This document shows, piece after piece, positions 42,469 to 52,272 of a DNA stretch of 64,000 nt. The position numbers and the translations under genes were made by a program. Position 1 is the first letter of the stretch, and each line of letters starts with the position of its first letter. A model generated the notes under the pieces. That model worked only from the letters and a program-made list of their open reading frames with translations. It was not told the origin of the DNA and made no database searches. Origin of the DNA: Pseudorhizobium pelagicum (GTDB lineage Bacteria > Pseudomonadota > Alphaproteobacteria > Rhizobiales > Rhizobiaceae); NCBI GenBank assembly GCA_000722615.1, contig JOKI01000009.1, positions 124,001 through 188,000 on the forward strand. The letters run 5' to 3'.

Positions 42469-43191
42469 TCAGTTCGCCGACCGGGTGGGGCGCACGACGA
42501 TCTCGTTGATGTCGACATCGGCCGGCTGCTCGATGGCAAAGCGCACGGCGCGGCCGATCGCATCGGGCTGAAGCGCAATGGTGCGATAGGCCTTCATGGC
42601 CTCGGCAGTGACCGGATCGCTGATCGTGTCGGCAAGTTCGCTCTCCACCACACCGGGATGGATGCAGGTGACGCGGATGTCGTCGCGCTCCTGCCGCAGG
42701 CCGTCGGAAATCGCCCGCACCGCATATTTGGTGGCGCAATAGACGGCAGCGGTCGGCACCACCCGCAGCGCCCCGATCGAGGCGATGTTGATGATGTGCC
42801 CCGAACCCCGCGCCGTCATCTCCGGCAAGACCGCCGCAATGCCATGCAGCACGCCCTTGATGTTGACGTCGACCATGCGGTCCCATTCCTCGACCTTCAT
42901 CGAGGCCATGGGCGACAGCGGCATGATGCCGGCATTGTTGACGATCACGTCGACGCGCCCGAATTCCTGGCGTGCCGCCGCGGCAAAGGCCGCCATGTCC
43001 GCCCGGTCCGTCACGTCCAGCCGGCGGGTCAGCACCCCGCCGGCCTCTCCGCGGATTTCGTCTGCCAGCGCCTCGAGCCGCTCGGTCCGGCGCGCACCCA
43101 GAACGAGCGTCGCACCCGCCCTGGCCAGTTCTCGCGCGATACCCGCGCCGATGCCGCTGGAAGCGCCCGTGATCAGGATGACCTTGTCCAT
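42469..43191 (-). CDS. Short-chain dehydrogenase/reductase
   Basis: A 240-residue NAD(P)-dependent SDR. The cofactor motif is ILITGASSGIGAGIA, NNAGIMP follows, and the catalytic residues are S in IINIASIG and Y-K in YCATKYAVRAISDG. The motif NARRTER-like GARRTERLEAL suggests NADP(H) preference. Substrate is unknown. The ATG at 43191 stands behind GGAGAG; an open frame continues upstream into the promoter palindrome. It is the first gene of an SDR-Atu4866 operon and is divergent to the LysR regulator, which probably controls it. Confidence 0.9.
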   Translation of the reverse strand: MDKVILITGASSGIGAGIARELARAGATLVLGARRTERLEALADEIRGEAGGVLTRRLDVTDRADMAAFAAAARQEFGRVDVIVNNAGIMPLSPMASMKVEEWDRMVDVNIKGVLHGIAAVLPEMTARGSGHIINIASIGALRVVPTAAVYCATKYAVRAISDGLRQERDDIRVTCIHPGVVESELADTISDPVTAEAMKAYRTIALQPDAIGRAVRFAIEQPADVDINEIVVRPTRSAN

Positions 43192-43200
43192 GTATCTCTC

Positions 43201-43234
43201 CTTGTTGGCCCGCATGATTGCGGTTGCCAACAAG
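43201..43234. promoter_or_regulatory. Nested palindrome between the SDR and LysR genes
   Basis: CTTGTTGGC (43201-43209) and GCCAACAAG (43226-43234) are exact inverted copies. Between them CCGCA (43210-43214) and TGCGG (43219-43223) form an inner palindrome. It stands just ahead of the SDR ribosome-binding site and 67 bases from the LysR start, as expected for a LysR-type operator controlling both. Confidence 0.6.
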
Positions 43235-43300
43235 ATAGACCCCGGCCATTGTATATGAAATCCGCTCGCTTCTTACCAGATTGGCAACGAAAGCTAACCA

Positions 43301-44197
43301 ATGGCTCATGATCTCAATGCTCTCGCCATCTTCGCCGTGGTTGCCGAAGAGAAGAATTTCCGCGCCGCCGCCGACCGCATGGGGGTGACTCGCGCGGCCG
43401 TCAGCCAGACGATCCGCAAGCTGGAGGAAGGACTTGGCATTGCCCTGGTGAGCCGCACGACCCGCAGCGTGGCGCTGACGGAGGCCGGCGAACAGCTCTA
43501 TGCGGAAGCCTCCCCGGCGCTTGCCAACATCCGCACCGCCATCGAGGCTGCGGGCAGCCTGCGCGGCAGTCCCCGCGGACAGCTGCGGCTGGCCGTCTCC
43601 TCGATTGCCGAGAGTTTCCTCTCCGGCCCCCTGCTCGCCCGCTTTGCCGAGGAGAACCCGCAGGTGAAGATCCATGTCACCGTCACCGACGAGGAGTTCG
43701 ATATCGTCGCGGAAGGCTATGACGCCGGCGTGCGGCTGGGTGAAGTGATCGACCAGGACATGATCGCGCTGCCCGTCTCGGGCGACCAGCGGCAGATCGC
43801 CGTTGCCTCTCCCGCCTACATCGAGCGCTTCGGGGCGCCGAGCCATCCGCGCGAGCTGACGGCGCACCGCTGCATCGGCTGGCGCACGGCACCCGGCACC
43901 GCCTCCTACCGCTGGGAGTTCGCCGAAGACGGCAAGGAATTTTCCGTGGCCGTCGGCGACGAGATCACCACCACGGACATGGCCCTGATGATCCGCCTGG
44001 CGGTTGCCGGCGCCGGCATCACCTTCGGCATGGAGGAAAGCTTTCGCACGCATATCGAGCGCGGCGATCTGGTGCCCCTTCTCGATGCCTATTGCCCGCG
44101 CTTTCCGGGCTTTTACATGTACTACCCGAGCCGCCGCAACCTCGCTCCGAAGCTGCGGGCACTGGTGGACCATCTGCGCCGTCATCGATCGGCGTGA
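43301..44197 (+). CDS. LysR-family transcriptional regulator
   Basis: A 298-residue LTTR. The N-terminal helix-turn-helix is clear (residues 1-60: LNALAIFAVVAEEKNFRAAA and RAAVSQTIRKLEEGLGIALV), followed by a substrate-binding effector domain (about 90-290, LRLAVSSIAESFLSGPLLAR and PQVKIHVTVTDEEFDIVAEG). It belongs to the group that controls a divergently transcribed SDR. The palindrome at 43201-43234 is a likely operator. Co-inducer unknown. Confidence 0.92.
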   Translation: MAHDLNALAIFAVVAEEKNFRAAADRMGVTRAAVSQTIRKLEEGLGIALVSRTTRSVALTEAGEQLYAEASPALANIRTAIEAAGSLRGSPRGQLRLAVSSIAESFLSGPLLARFAEENPQVKIHVTVTDEEFDIVAEGYDAGVRLGEVIDQDMIALPVSGDQRQIAVASPAYIERFGAPSHPRELTAHRCIGWRTAPGTASYRWEFAEDGKEFSVAVGDEITTTDMALMIRLAVAGAGITFGMEESFRTHIERGDLVPLLDAYCPRFPGFYMYYPSRRNLAPKLRALVDHLRRHRSA

Positions 44198-44333
44198 GAT
44201 CGATTTGCAGCCTCTTTATTGTGACGTGATTCTATGATCTAGAGCGCGAAAATTAGCGATCGAGCGCTCTCATCCGTTCCCTGTCGGCCTTGTGGCGCAG
44301 CGGCGCGATGCCGCGGCTCTGAAGGAGAAGCAT

Positions 44334-45776
44334 ATGAGTGAAACGACTTATCCGGTACATGCCGAAATCTCTGGACCGATCGTGATGATCGGCTTCGGTT
44401 CCATCGGCCGCGGCACGCTGCCGCTCATCGAACGCCACTTCAAGTTCGACAAGAGCCGGATGGTCGTCATCGATCCCCGCGACGACGAGACCGGCATCCT
44501 GGAGAAGCACGGCGTCAAGCACATCAAGGAACACGTCACCCAGGAGAACTACAAGAAGCTCCTGAAGCCGCTCCTGACCAAGGGCGACGGCCAGGGCTTC
44601 TGCGTCAACCTCTCGGTCGACACCGGCTCGCTGGACCTGATGAAGCTCTGCCGCAAGCTGAACGTCCTCTACATCGACACGGTCGTCGAGCCCTGGCTCG
44701 GCTTCTACTTCGACAAGAGCATGAAGAATTCCGAGCGTACCAACTATGCGCTGCGCGAAACCGTGCGCCACGAGAAGAAGAAGAACCCGGGCGGCACCAC
44801 GGCCGTCTCCACCTGCGGCGCAAACCCCGGCATGGTCTCCTGGTTCGTCAAGCAGGCGCTCGTCAATCTGGCCAACGACACCGGCCTGAAGTTCGACGAG
44901 CCGGACCAGAACGATCGCGAAGGCTGGGCCAAGCTGATGAAGAAGCTCGGCGTCAAGGGCGTCCATATCGCCGAGCGCGACACGCAGCTCACGAAGCACC
45001 CGAAGCCGCTCAACGTCTTCTGGAACACCTGGTCGGTCGAGGGCTTCATCTCCGAAGGCCTGCAGCCGGCCGAACTCGGCTGGGGCACCCATGAGAAATG
45101 GATGCCGAAGAACGCCAAGAAGCACAAGAAGGGCTGCCAGGCGGCCATCTACCTGGAGCAGCCGGGCGCCAACACCCGCGTGCGCACCTGGTGCCCGACC
45201 CCCGGCCCCCAGTATGGCTTCCTCGTCACCCACAACGAATCCATCTCGATCGCCGACTACTTCACCGTCGAGAAGGATGGCGAAGTCGTCTATCGCCCGA
45301 CCTGCCATTACGCCTACCATCCGGCCAATGACGCCGTTCTGTCGCTGCACGAGATGTTCGGCAACGGCGGCAACCAGCAGCCCGTCCTGCACGTCCTCGA
45401 CGAGGACGAGCTTGAGGAAGGCGTCGACGAGCTCGGCGTCCTGCTCTACGGCCACGAGAAGAACGCCTATTGGTACGGCTCGCGCCTCTCGCTCGAGGAA
45501 ACCCGCAAGATCGCGCCCTACCAGAACGCCACCGGCCTGCAGGTCACTTCGGCGGTACTGGCCGGCATGGTCTGGGCCCTGGAAAATCCGGAGGCCGGCA
45601 TCGTCGAGGCCGACGAGGTGGACTACAAGCGCTGCCTCGAGATCCAGATGCCCTATCTCGGCCCCGTCGAAGGCCACTACACCGACTGGACGCCGCTCGA
45701 AGGCCGCCCGGGTCTCTTCCCGGAAGACCTCGACACCTCCGACCCGTGGCAGTTCCACAACATTCTCGTTCGCTGA
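44334..45776 (+). CDS. hss: Homospermidine synthase
   Basis: A 480-residue NAD+-dependent enzyme that joins putrescine (or spermidine) units to sym-homospermidine, the main polyamine of many Rhizobiales. The Rossmann motif is [20 protein letters not shown]. Other characteristic parts are [34 protein letters not shown], and [16 protein letters not shown]. The start at 44334 has an excellent GAAGGAGAAG site; the ORF starts earlier at 44292 but that part is leader. The leader includes the inverted repeat AGAGCGC (44241-44247) with GCGCTCT (44264-44270). Confidence 0.95.
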   Translation: MSETTYPVHAEISGPIVMIGFGSIGRGTLPLIERHFKFDKSRMVVIDPRDDETGILEKHGVKHIKEHVTQENYKKLLKPLLTKGDGQGFCVNLSVDTGSLDLMKLCRKLNVLYIDTVVEPWLGFYFDKSMKNSERTNYALRETVRHEKKKNPGGTTAVSTCGANPGMVSWFVKQALVNLANDTGLKFDEPDQNDREGWAKLMKKLGVKGVHIAERDTQLTKHPKPLNVFWNTWSVEGFISEGLQPAELGWGTHEKWMPKNAKKHKKGCQAAIYLEQPGANTRVRTWCPTPGPQYGFLVTHNESISIADYFTVEKDGEVVYRPTCHYAYHPANDAVLSLHEMFGNGGNQQPVLHVLDEDELEEGVDELGVLLYGHEKNAYWYGSRLSLEETRKIAPYQNATGLQVTSAVLAGMVWALENPEAGIVEADEVDYKRCLEIQMPYLGPVEGHYTDWTPLEGRPGLFPEDLDTSDPWQFHNILVR

Positions 45777-45797
45777 ACCGGTCTCCATCGCTCTGCA

Positions 45798-45829
45798 GGG
45801 GAAACTGTCCCGAATTCGGACGTTTCCCC
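45798..45829 (+). terminator. Hairpin after homospermidine synthase, possible terminator
   Basis: GGGGAAAC (45798-45805) pairs with GTTTCCCC (45822-45829), and an inner GTCC/GGAC pair extends the stem. No T run follows, so it is a weak terminator or an RNA-stabilising hairpin. Confidence 0.5.
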
Positions 45830-45933
45830 TGTTGAAAGCTGCGGAAAGAGGCTGTGAAACCTTTTACTCTGCGCTAGATAGGAGATCGTGTTGCCACGGC
45901 CTCCGCCGTGTAGAACTGCGGGAGACACTGACC

Positions 45934-46302
45934 ATGAAATTCAAAGCGAGCCTCGTGCTCATCGCCGTCGCGACGCTGAGCGCCTGCGTATCGTCTGCAC
46001 CGCGGCGTCTTCCGCCGCAGCAGGCCTCTCTTGCGCCGCAGGGCGTCGAAGGCACCTGGGCGGATCCGAACGGCATCGTCTCGACCTTCCAGGGCGGCAC
46101 ATTCAGCACTCGCTCCACCGACAGCAATGCGCTGCTCGCTTCCGGCACCTACACCAATCTGTCGCCGACGCTGGTCGAGATCAGCATGACCTCGCTGGTG
46201 CGCAACACCCAGTCGCGCGTCAACTGCTCGCTGGTGACGCCGAGCCAGCTGAACTGCACCCAGGACAGCGGCGCGCAGTTCTCGCTGACCCGCCGCCTCT
46301 GA
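45934..46302 (+). CDS. omp10: Outer-membrane lipoprotein, Omp10 family
   Basis: A 122-residue lipoprotein. The signal peptide ends in the lipobox LSAC, so the mature protein begins with a lipidated cysteine at about residue 17. The domain [40 protein letters not shown] and [20 protein letters not shown] matches Brucella Omp10, a surface-exposed outer-membrane lipoprotein, including its two cysteines in the mature part. A GGGAG ribosome-binding site precedes the ATG. The gene stands alone with its own terminator. Its reading frame was embedded in a longer spurious one. Confidence 0.88.
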   Translation: MKFKASLVLIAVATLSACVSSAPRRLPPQQASLAPQGVEGTWADPNGIVSTFQGGTFSTRSTDSNALLASGTYTNLSPTLVEISMTSLVRNTQSRVNCSLVTPSQLNCTQDSGAQFSLTRRL

Positions 46303-46323
46303 GGCGAACCGGTCTGATCCAGC

Positions 46324-46350
46324 AAAGCCCCGCTTCGGCGGGGTTTTTTA
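46324..46350 (+). terminator. Rho-independent terminator after omp10
   Basis: CCCCGC (46328-46333) pairs with GCGGGG (46338-46343) around TTCG, followed by six Ts. It is 21 bases after the omp10 stop. Confidence 0.92.
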
Positions 46351-46518
46351 TTGCCCGCAGGCAAGGCGGGACTTCCCTTCTGCGCTGCACATTTTCCTTG
46401 ATGTCGCATGGCCTTGATGGAAACATGCTAAAGGCCCCGGGATAGGTCGCCCGCCCCAGGCGGGCCATGCCTCGTCGCCAGTAGAAGCGACCGGTGGAAC
46501 GAAACAGGAGAGAACACG

Positions 46519-48513
46519 ATGATGAAGACCTTGAGACTGGGGCTGATGACGGCTTCGGCAATGGCTCTCTTTGCCGGCACGGCGCTTGCCGATTACGAAC
46601 TCAATATCCTGCACATCAACGATCTCCATTCCCGCATCGAGGCGATCAACAAATACGATTCCACCTGCTCGGCGGACGAAGCCGCCAAGAACGAGTGCTT
46701 CGGCGGCATCGCCCGGGTGAAGACCGCCATCGACACGCGCCGCGGCGAGCTTGGTGACGCCAACGTCCTGGTGCTGGACGCAGGCGACCAGTTCCAGGGC
46801 TCGCTGTTCTACAGCATGTTCAAGAGCGGTCCGGTCGCAGACTTCATGAACGGCATTCGCTTCGATGCCATGGCGATCGGCAACCACGAGTTCGACGACG
46901 GCCCGCAGGAACTCCTGAAGTTCATCGACGCCGCCGAATTCCCTATCATTTCCGGCAACACCAAGGCCGCAGAAGGCAGCATCCTGACCGGCAAATACGA
47001 GCCCTACATCATCAAGGAGATGGGTGGGGAGAAGGTGGCCGTCGTCTCGGTGCTGGCCACCGACACCGATGAGACCTCTTCGCCGGGCGACCAGATCAGC
47101 TTTCAGGATGAGATCGAATACCTGAAGACCGCGGTTCAGGAGATCGAGGCGCAGGGCGTCGACAAGATCATCCTGCTCTCGCACGTCGGCTACGGACGCG
47201 ACAAGGAAATCGCTGCCGCCGTGGAAGGCATCGACGTCATCGTCGGCGGCCACAGCCATACGCTGCTGTCGAGCACCGACGAGAAGGCCGCCGGTCCCTA
47301 TCCGACCATGGTCGCCAACCCGGCCGGCACGGAAGTCCCGATCGTTCAGGCCTATGCCTATTCCAAGTATCTCGGCGACCTCAAGGTGGTCTTCGACGAC
47401 AACGGCGTCGTCACATCCGCTGAAGGCGCGCCGCAGCTGCTCGACTCGTCCGTCGTCGCCGACGCGGGCTTTGCCGCCAAGGTCGAGGAACTCGGGCAGC
47501 CGCTCCAGGAATTGAAGCAGAAGGTGGTCGGCTCGGCCGAAGACACCATCGTCGGCGACCGCGATGTCTGCCGTGTCGAAGAGTGCTCCATGGGCAATCT
47601 CGTGGCCGACGCCCAGCTCGCACGCGTCCAGGACCAGGGCATCACCATCTCGATCGCCAACAGCGGCGGCCTGCGCGCCTCCATCGATTCCGGCGATGTC
47701 ACCATGGGCGAGGTCCTGACGGTCCTGCCGTTCCAGAACACGGTCGCGACCTTCCAGCTCAAGGGCTCCGATCTCGCCGCCGCACTCGAGAACGGCGTCA
47801 GCCAGATCGAGGATGTTGCCGGTCGCTTCCCGCAGGTCGCCGGAATGAAGTACTCCTTCGACCGGTCCAAGCCGCCCGGTGAGCGCATCACCGACATCCA
47901 GGTCAAGGAAGGCGAAGGCTTCATGCCGCTCGATCCGGAGAAGACCTACGGCGTCGTCACCAACAACTACGTCCGCGGCGGCGGCGATGGCTACAAGGTC
48001 TTCGCGACCAATGCCGTCAACCCCTACGACTTCGGCCCCAACCTGGAACAGGCCGTTGCCGACTACCTGACGGCCAACAACCCGTACACCCCCTATACCG
48101 ACGGCCGCATCACCGACGTGACGCCGGCCGGCTACACGCCTCCTGCCCAGGAAGAGGCCCCGGCGGCCACACCGGCCCCGGCAACCACACCGGCCCCGGC
48201 GCCGTCCACGCCAGCTGCCACTCCGGCACCGGCTGCCCCGGCCCCGACGACCCCGGCACCAGCAACACAGGCCCCTGCCCCGGCAGCCGAAGCGACCCCG
48301 GCCCCGGCGGCCTCCTCCGAACAGTCTGCGGCTCCTGCCGCCGAGACCGGCACGCCGCGCACCTATGTGGTCGTGGTCGGCGATTCCCTCTGGGATATCG
48401 CAGTGGCCACCTATGGCGACGGTGCGATGTGGACGCGGCTTGCCGAGACCAACGGCATCCGCAACCCGGACCTGCTGATCATCGGCCAGGAGCTGGAACT
48501 GCCGGCCAACTAA
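46519..48513 (+). CDS. 5'-nucleotidase (UshA family) fused to a LysM domain
   Basis: A 664-residue periplasmic protein. It has a signal peptide (LRLGLMTASAMALFAGTALA). The metallophosphatase domain (about 25-300) has ILHINDLHSR, LDAGDQFQGS, GNHEFDDG, LSHVGYG and GGHSHT. The nucleotidase C-terminal domain (about 330-520) contains CRVEECSMGNLVADA and NSGGLRASI. A low-complexity Pro/Ala/Thr linker of about 75 residues (about 540-615) joins a C-terminal LysM (about 615-664, YVVVVGDSLWDIAVATYGDG). The LysM should bind peptidoglycan, holding the phosphohydrolase at the wall. UshA enzymes degrade nucleotides and UDP-sugars outside the cytoplasm. Confidence 0.92.
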   Translation: MMKTLRLGLMTASAMALFAGTALADYELNILHINDLHSRIEAINKYDSTCSADEAAKNECFGGIARVKTAIDTRRGELGDANVLVLDAGDQFQGSLFYSMFKSGPVADFMNGIRFDAMAIGNHEFDDGPQELLKFIDAAEFPIISGNTKAAEGSILTGKYEPYIIKEMGGEKVAVVSVLATDTDETSSPGDQISFQDEIEYLKTAVQEIEAQGVDKIILLSHVGYGRDKEIAAAVEGIDVIVGGHSHTLLSSTDEKAAGPYPTMVANPAGTEVPIVQAYAYSKYLGDLKVVFDDNGVVTSAEGAPQLLDSSVVADAGFAAKVEELGQPLQELKQKVVGSAEDTIVGDRDVCRVEECSMGNLVADAQLARVQDQGITISIANSGGLRASIDSGDVTMGEVLTVLPFQNTVATFQLKGSDLAAALENGVSQIEDVAGRFPQVAGMKYSFDRSKPPGERITDIQVKEGEGFMPLDPEKTYGVVTNNYVRGGGDGYKVFATNAVNPYDFGPNLEQAVADYLTANNPYTPYTDGRITDVTPAGYTPPAQEEAPAATPAPATTPAPAPSTPAATPAPAAPAPTTPAPATQAPAPAAEATPAPAASSEQSAAPAAETGTPRTYVVVVGDSLWDIAVATYGDGAMWTRLAETNGIRNPDLLIIGQELELPAN

Positions 48514-48534
48514 GACGATTTGTCCCGTCGAACG

Positions 48535-48567
48535 AAGCGGCCCGGGACTTTCCCGGGCCGCTTTTTA
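48535..48567 (+). terminator. Rho-independent terminator after the nucleotidase gene
   Basis: AAGCGGCCCGGGA (48535-48547) and TCCCGGGCCGCTT (48551-48563) form a 13-base stem with a three-base loop and a T tail. Confidence 0.93.
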
Positions 48568-48634
48568 TTTCTAGATAGAACCAAACCTCTCGCGGCACCG
48601 TAGTAGCCGCTGAAACAGCAATCGGATTATTCAG

Positions 48635-49669
48635 ATGGACGCCACTGCCCCCCACATTCCGCCCGGTCATCCGCAGGTCAAATTCGGAAAGGTCGGCGTC
48701 CTTCTCGTCAACCTCGGCACGCCCGACGGCACCGACTACTGGCCGATGCGGCGCTACCTGGCGGAATTCCTGTCCGACAAGCGCGTCATCGAGTGGTCGC
48801 GGCTCTACTGGTATCCGATCCTCTACGGCATCGTCCTCAACAAGCGCCCGCAGAAGGTCGGCAAGGCCTATGAGGAGATCTGGAACAAGGATCTTAACGA
48901 AAGCTACCTGCGCACCTACACCCGCAACCAGGCGGAACTGATGGCGGCCTCGATGAAGGACCTGCCGAACGTCGTGGTCGACTGGGGCATGCGGTACGGC
49001 AATCCCTCGATCGCCTCCAAGATCGACGAGCTCTATGCGCAGGGCTGCGAAAAGATCCTGCTGTTCCCGCTCTACCCGCAGTACGCCGCCTCGACGACGG
49101 CAACCGTCAACGACAAGGCCTTCGAGCACCTGATGACGATGCGCTGGCAGCCGGCCCTGCGCACCGTGCCGCGCTACCACGATGACCCGACCTATATCGA
49201 TTCCCTTGCCGTCTCGGTGGAGAAGGCGCTGGCGAAGATCGACTGGGAGCCGGAGATGCTGGTTGCCTCCTTCCACGGCATCCCGCAGTCCTATTTCAAA
49301 AAGGGCGATCCCTACCACTGCCATTGCCAGAAGACCGGCCGGCTGCTGCGCGAACGCCTCGGCCTGCCGAAGGAGAAGTTCATGGTCACCTTCCAGTCCC
49401 GCTTCGGACCGGAGGAATGGCTGCAGCCCTACACCGACAAGACCATGGAGAAGCTGGCGAGCGAAGGCGTCAAGCGCATCGCGGTGATGAACCCCGGCTT
49501 CGTCTCCGACTGCCTGGAGACGCTCGAGGAAATCGCCGGCGAGGCCGCAGAGATCTTCGAACACGCCGGCGGCGAGAAGTTCCTGCACATCCCCTGCCTC
49601 AACGACAGCCCCGAGGGCATGCGGGTGCTGGAGACGGTCGTGCGGCGGGAACTGCAGGGCTGGGTCTGA
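48635..49669 (+). CDS. hemH: Ferrochelatase
   Basis: A 344-residue ferrochelatase, which inserts iron into protoporphyrin IX in the last step of heme synthesis. The N-terminus VGVLLVNLGTPDGTDYWPMR, the RYGNPSIASKIDELYAQG segment, the active-site SFHGIPQSYFKKGDPYHCHC and the C-terminal MNPGFVSDCLETLEEIAGE are all intact. Cysteines in YHCHCQK could bind a cluster, but this is a family trait of unclear use. It is alone between a terminator and the SPFH gene. Confidence 0.95.
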   Translation: MDATAPHIPPGHPQVKFGKVGVLLVNLGTPDGTDYWPMRRYLAEFLSDKRVIEWSRLYWYPILYGIVLNKRPQKVGKAYEEIWNKDLNESYLRTYTRNQAELMAASMKDLPNVVVDWGMRYGNPSIASKIDELYAQGCEKILLFPLYPQYAASTTATVNDKAFEHLMTMRWQPALRTVPRYHDDPTYIDSLAVSVEKALAKIDWEPEMLVASFHGIPQSYFKKGDPYHCHCQKTGRLLRERLGLPKEKFMVTFQSRFGPEEWLQPYTDKTMEKLASEGVKRIAVMNPGFVSDCLETLEEIAGEAAEIFEHAGGEKFLHIPCLNDSPEGMRVLETVVRRELQGWV

Positions 49670-49752
49670 CACACCACACTCGAAGCCGCCATTTCCTTCT
49701 TCGGGGGGAACATGATAGTCCACTCCTCTCGAATTGAGTTGGAGGATTGAAC

Positions 49753-50808
49753 ATGTTTCTTGGCGGCTTCGACATCGTTGTCATCGCGATCGTAGTGCTG
49801 GTGATCCTCGTCCTGTTTGCGGGGATCAAGACCGTTCCGCAGGGCACTCGCTATACCGTCGAGCGGTTTGGCCGCTACACGCGTACGCTTGATCCCGGCC
49901 TCAACCTGATCACGCCTTTCATCGAGCGCATCGGCGCCAGGATGAACGTCATGGAGCAGGTGCTCGACATCCCCACCCAGGAGGTCATCACCAAGGACAA
50001 TGCCAGCGTCTCCGCCGATGCCGTGGCCTTCTACCAGATCCTGAACCCGGCGCAGGCCGCCTACCAGATCTCCAACCTGGAGAACGCCATCCAGAACCTG
50101 ACGATGACCAACATCCGGTCCGTCATGGGCTCCATGGATCTCGACGAGCTTCTGTCAAACCGCGAGGTGATCAACGAGCGGCTGCTGCGGGTCGTCGACG
50201 AGGCCGTCGGCCCCTGGGGCATCAAGGTGACGCGCGTCGAGATCAAGGACATCCAGCCGCCCCGCGACCTCGTGGAATCCATGGGCCGGCAGATGAAGGC
50301 CGAGCGCGAGAAGCGCGCCCAGGTGCTGGAAGCGGAAGGCTCGCGCAATGCGCAGATCCTGCGCGCCGAAGGTGCCAAGCAGGCCGCCGTGCTGCAGGCG
50401 GAAGGCGAGCGGGAAGCGGCCTTCCGCGAGGCCGAGGCGCGCGAGCGTCTGGCCGAAGCCGAGGCCAAGGCCACCATGGTCGTCTCCCAGGCGATCGCTT
50501 CGGGCGATGTCCAGGCGATCAACTACTTCGTCGCCCAGCGCTACACCGAAGCACTGGCGGAAATCGGCAAGGCGCCCAACTCCAAGATCGTGCTGATGCC
50601 GATGGAAGCCTCGTCGCTGATCGGTTCGCTGGCCGGCATCGGCGCCATCGCCAAGGAAGTCTTCGGCGACGGCGACGGACCGACACGCACCCGCCCGACC
50701 GTTCCGCCGCAGCCGCCGGCACCCGCGACACCGCCACGCACGACGCCGCCGGCACCTGCCTCCCCGGCCCGTCCGATCAATCCCTTCGCGCCGCGCAACG
50801 AGACCTGA
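49753..50808 (+). CDS. SPFH/band 7 (stomatin-like, QmcA type) membrane protein
   Basis: A 351-residue inner-membrane scaffold protein. An N-terminal membrane helix (about 7-27, [19 protein letters not shown]) leads into the SPFH domain (about 28-200, [40 protein letters not shown]). A coiled coil then runs through the [20 protein letters not shown] repeats (about 185-255), and the C-terminus is Pro-rich and disordered. The ATG at 49753 stands 6 bases behind GGAGGA; the in-frame TTG 6 bases before is not needed. It precedes nfeD by 3 bases, the classic stomatin-NfeD operon of membrane quality control. Confidence 0.92.
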   Translation: MFLGGFDIVVIAIVVLVILVLFAGIKTVPQGTRYTVERFGRYTRTLDPGLNLITPFIERIGARMNVMEQVLDIPTQEVITKDNASVSADAVAFYQILNPAQAAYQISNLENAIQNLTMTNIRSVMGSMDLDELLSNREVINERLLRVVDEAVGPWGIKVTRVEIKDIQPPRDLVESMGRQMKAEREKRAQVLEAEGSRNAQILRAEGAKQAAVLQAEGEREAAFREAEARERLAEAEAKATMVVSQAIASGDVQAINYFVAQRYTEALAEIGKAPNSKIVLMPMEASSLIGSLAGIGAIAKEVFGDGDGPTRTRPTVPPQPPAPATPPRTTPPAPASPARPINPFAPRNET

Positions 50809-50811
50809 GCC

Positions 50812-51267
50812 ATGCTGCAGTCCCTCGCGTCCAGCCTCGGCCCTTGGAGCTGGTGGATCTTCGGACTTCTGCTGCTCGCAGCCGAACTCCTCGTCCCCGG
50901 CGTCTTCCTGATCTGGATCGGCGCCTCGGCCATCATCGTCGGCGCGCTGTCGTTGCTCTTCTGGGAAGCAGGCTTCTGGTCCTGGCAGCTGCAGTTCGTG
51001 CTGTTTGCGGCACTCGCCGCCGTGCTCGCCCTTTTCGGTCGGCGCTTTTACTCCAACAACCGGGAGACCGACGAGCCGCTCCTGAACCGGCGTGGCGAAA
51101 CTCTCGTCGGGCGCACGGCAACGCTCCGGGAACCGATCCGCGAAGGCCGCGGTCGGGTGCATCTCGATGACACCTGGTGGTCGGTCAGAGGTCCGGACCT
51201 GCCGGCCGGAACCCAGGTCAGGATCACGTCCGCGGACGGAGGAAAGCTGAGCGTCGAAGCCGTCTGA
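50812..51267 (+). CDS. NfeD-like membrane protein
   Basis: A 151-residue short-form NfeD. Three or four membrane helices (WWIFGLLLLAAELLVPGVFL and following) are followed by a C-terminal OB-fold (about 85-150, VGRTATLREPIREGRGRVHL and LPAGTQVRITSADGGKLSVE). NfeD partners the SPFH protein and tethers it in the membrane. The SPFH stop is 3 bases before. It ends one base before the convergent kdsD stop, with no room for separate terminators. Confidence 0.9.
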   Translation: MLQSLASSLGPWSWWIFGLLLLAAELLVPGVFLIWIGASAIIVGALSLLFWEAGFWSWQLQFVLFAALAAVLALFGRRFYSNNRETDEPLLNRRGETLVGRTATLREPIREGRGRVHLDDTWWSVRGPDLPAGTQVRITSADGGKLSVEAV

Positions 51268-52272
51268 TCAGGCGACGCCGACGCGCAACAGATCGTGGAA
51301 GTGGACGATGCCGACCGGATGCCCGTCGTCATCGGTCACCATCAGCGACGAGATGTTGTGCTTGTTGAGGATGGCCATGGCGGCGGTCGCCAGCGTCTTC
51401 TCGCTCACCGTCTTCGGCGAACGGGTCATGATGTCGTCGACCAGCATGGTGCCGAGATTGAGGTTGAGGCCACGCGCCAGATCCCCGTCGGTGACGATGC
51501 CGCAGAGCCTGCCCTCCTCGTCCAGCACGCCGACGCAGCCGAAGCGCCGCTCCGACAGCACCATGACCGCCTGCGGCAACGGCGTGCCCTTGGCCACGAG
51601 AGGGATGGTGTCGCCGGTGTGCATGATGTCGCCGATGTAGCTCAGCATCGCCCCGAGCTTGCCGCCTGGATGGAAGATCCGGAAGTCGAGAGCCGTAAAG
51701 CCCCGCGCCTCCAGAAGCGCGACCGTCAGCGCATCGCCCAGTGCCAGCTGCATCAGCGTCGAGGTGGTCGGCGCCAGGCCGTGCGGGCAGGCCTCCTGCT
51801 CCTTCGGCAACAGCAGCACCACGTCGGATTCGCGCGCCAGCGTCGAGATCTCGCCGGCCGTCAGCGCGATCAGCGGAATGGAAAAACGCCGGCAGTAGGC
51901 GACGATGGTCTGCAGCTCCGCGGTCTCCCCGCTCCAGGACACCGCCAGCACGGCGTCGTCGCGCGAGATCATCCCGAGGTCGCCGTGGCTCGCTTCGGCG
52001 GCATGCACGAAGGAAGCCGGTGTTCCGGTGGAGGCCAGCGAGGCGGCCAGTTTGGCGCCGATGTGCCCGCTCTTGCCGACGCCGGTAATGATCACCCGGC
52101 CGGACAGTCCGAGCACCAGCTCGACGGCGCGCTGGAAGGATTTCCCGAGCCCGTTCTGCAGCGCGCGTTCGAGCGATTCGAGACCGTTTCTCTCGATGCT
52201 GATGGTGCGAAGGGCGGATTCGATCACGTCCGCCTCGACCGGCTGGGGTGCACTCTTGGTCATCAGCGGCAT
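51268..52272 (-). CDS. kdsD: Arabinose-5-phosphate isomerase (KpsF/GutQ family)
   Basis: A 334-residue isomerase producing arabinose-5-phosphate for KDO, the inner-core sugar of lipopolysaccharide. The SIS domain (about 35-190) has ITGVGKSGHIGAKLAASLAS and HAAEASHGDLGMISRDDAVL; two CBS motifs follow (about 210-330, MHTGDTIPLVAKGTPLPQAV and IMTRSPKTVSEKTLATAAMA). This is the KdsD domain layout. ATG 52272 gives the family start; ATG 52263 is also possible. Upstream, the hairpin AGGGGGCG-GAAA-CGCCCCCT (52308-52327) lies in the divergent region shared with the barrel gene. Confidence 0.92.
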   Translation of the reverse strand: MPLMTKSAPQPVEADVIESALRTISIERNGLESLERALQNGLGKSFQRAVELVLGLSGRVIITGVGKSGHIGAKLAASLASTGTPASFVHAAEASHGDLGMISRDDAVLAVSWSGETAELQTIVAYCRRFSIPLIALTAGEISTLARESDVVLLLPKEQEACPHGLAPTTSTLMQLALGDALTVALLEARGFTALDFRIFHPGGKLGAMLSYIGDIMHTGDTIPLVAKGTPLPQAVMVLSERRFGCVGVLDEEGRLCGIVTDGDLARGLNLNLGTMLVDDIMTRSPKTVSEKTLATAAMAILNKHNISSLMVTDDDGHPVGIVHFHDLLRVGVA

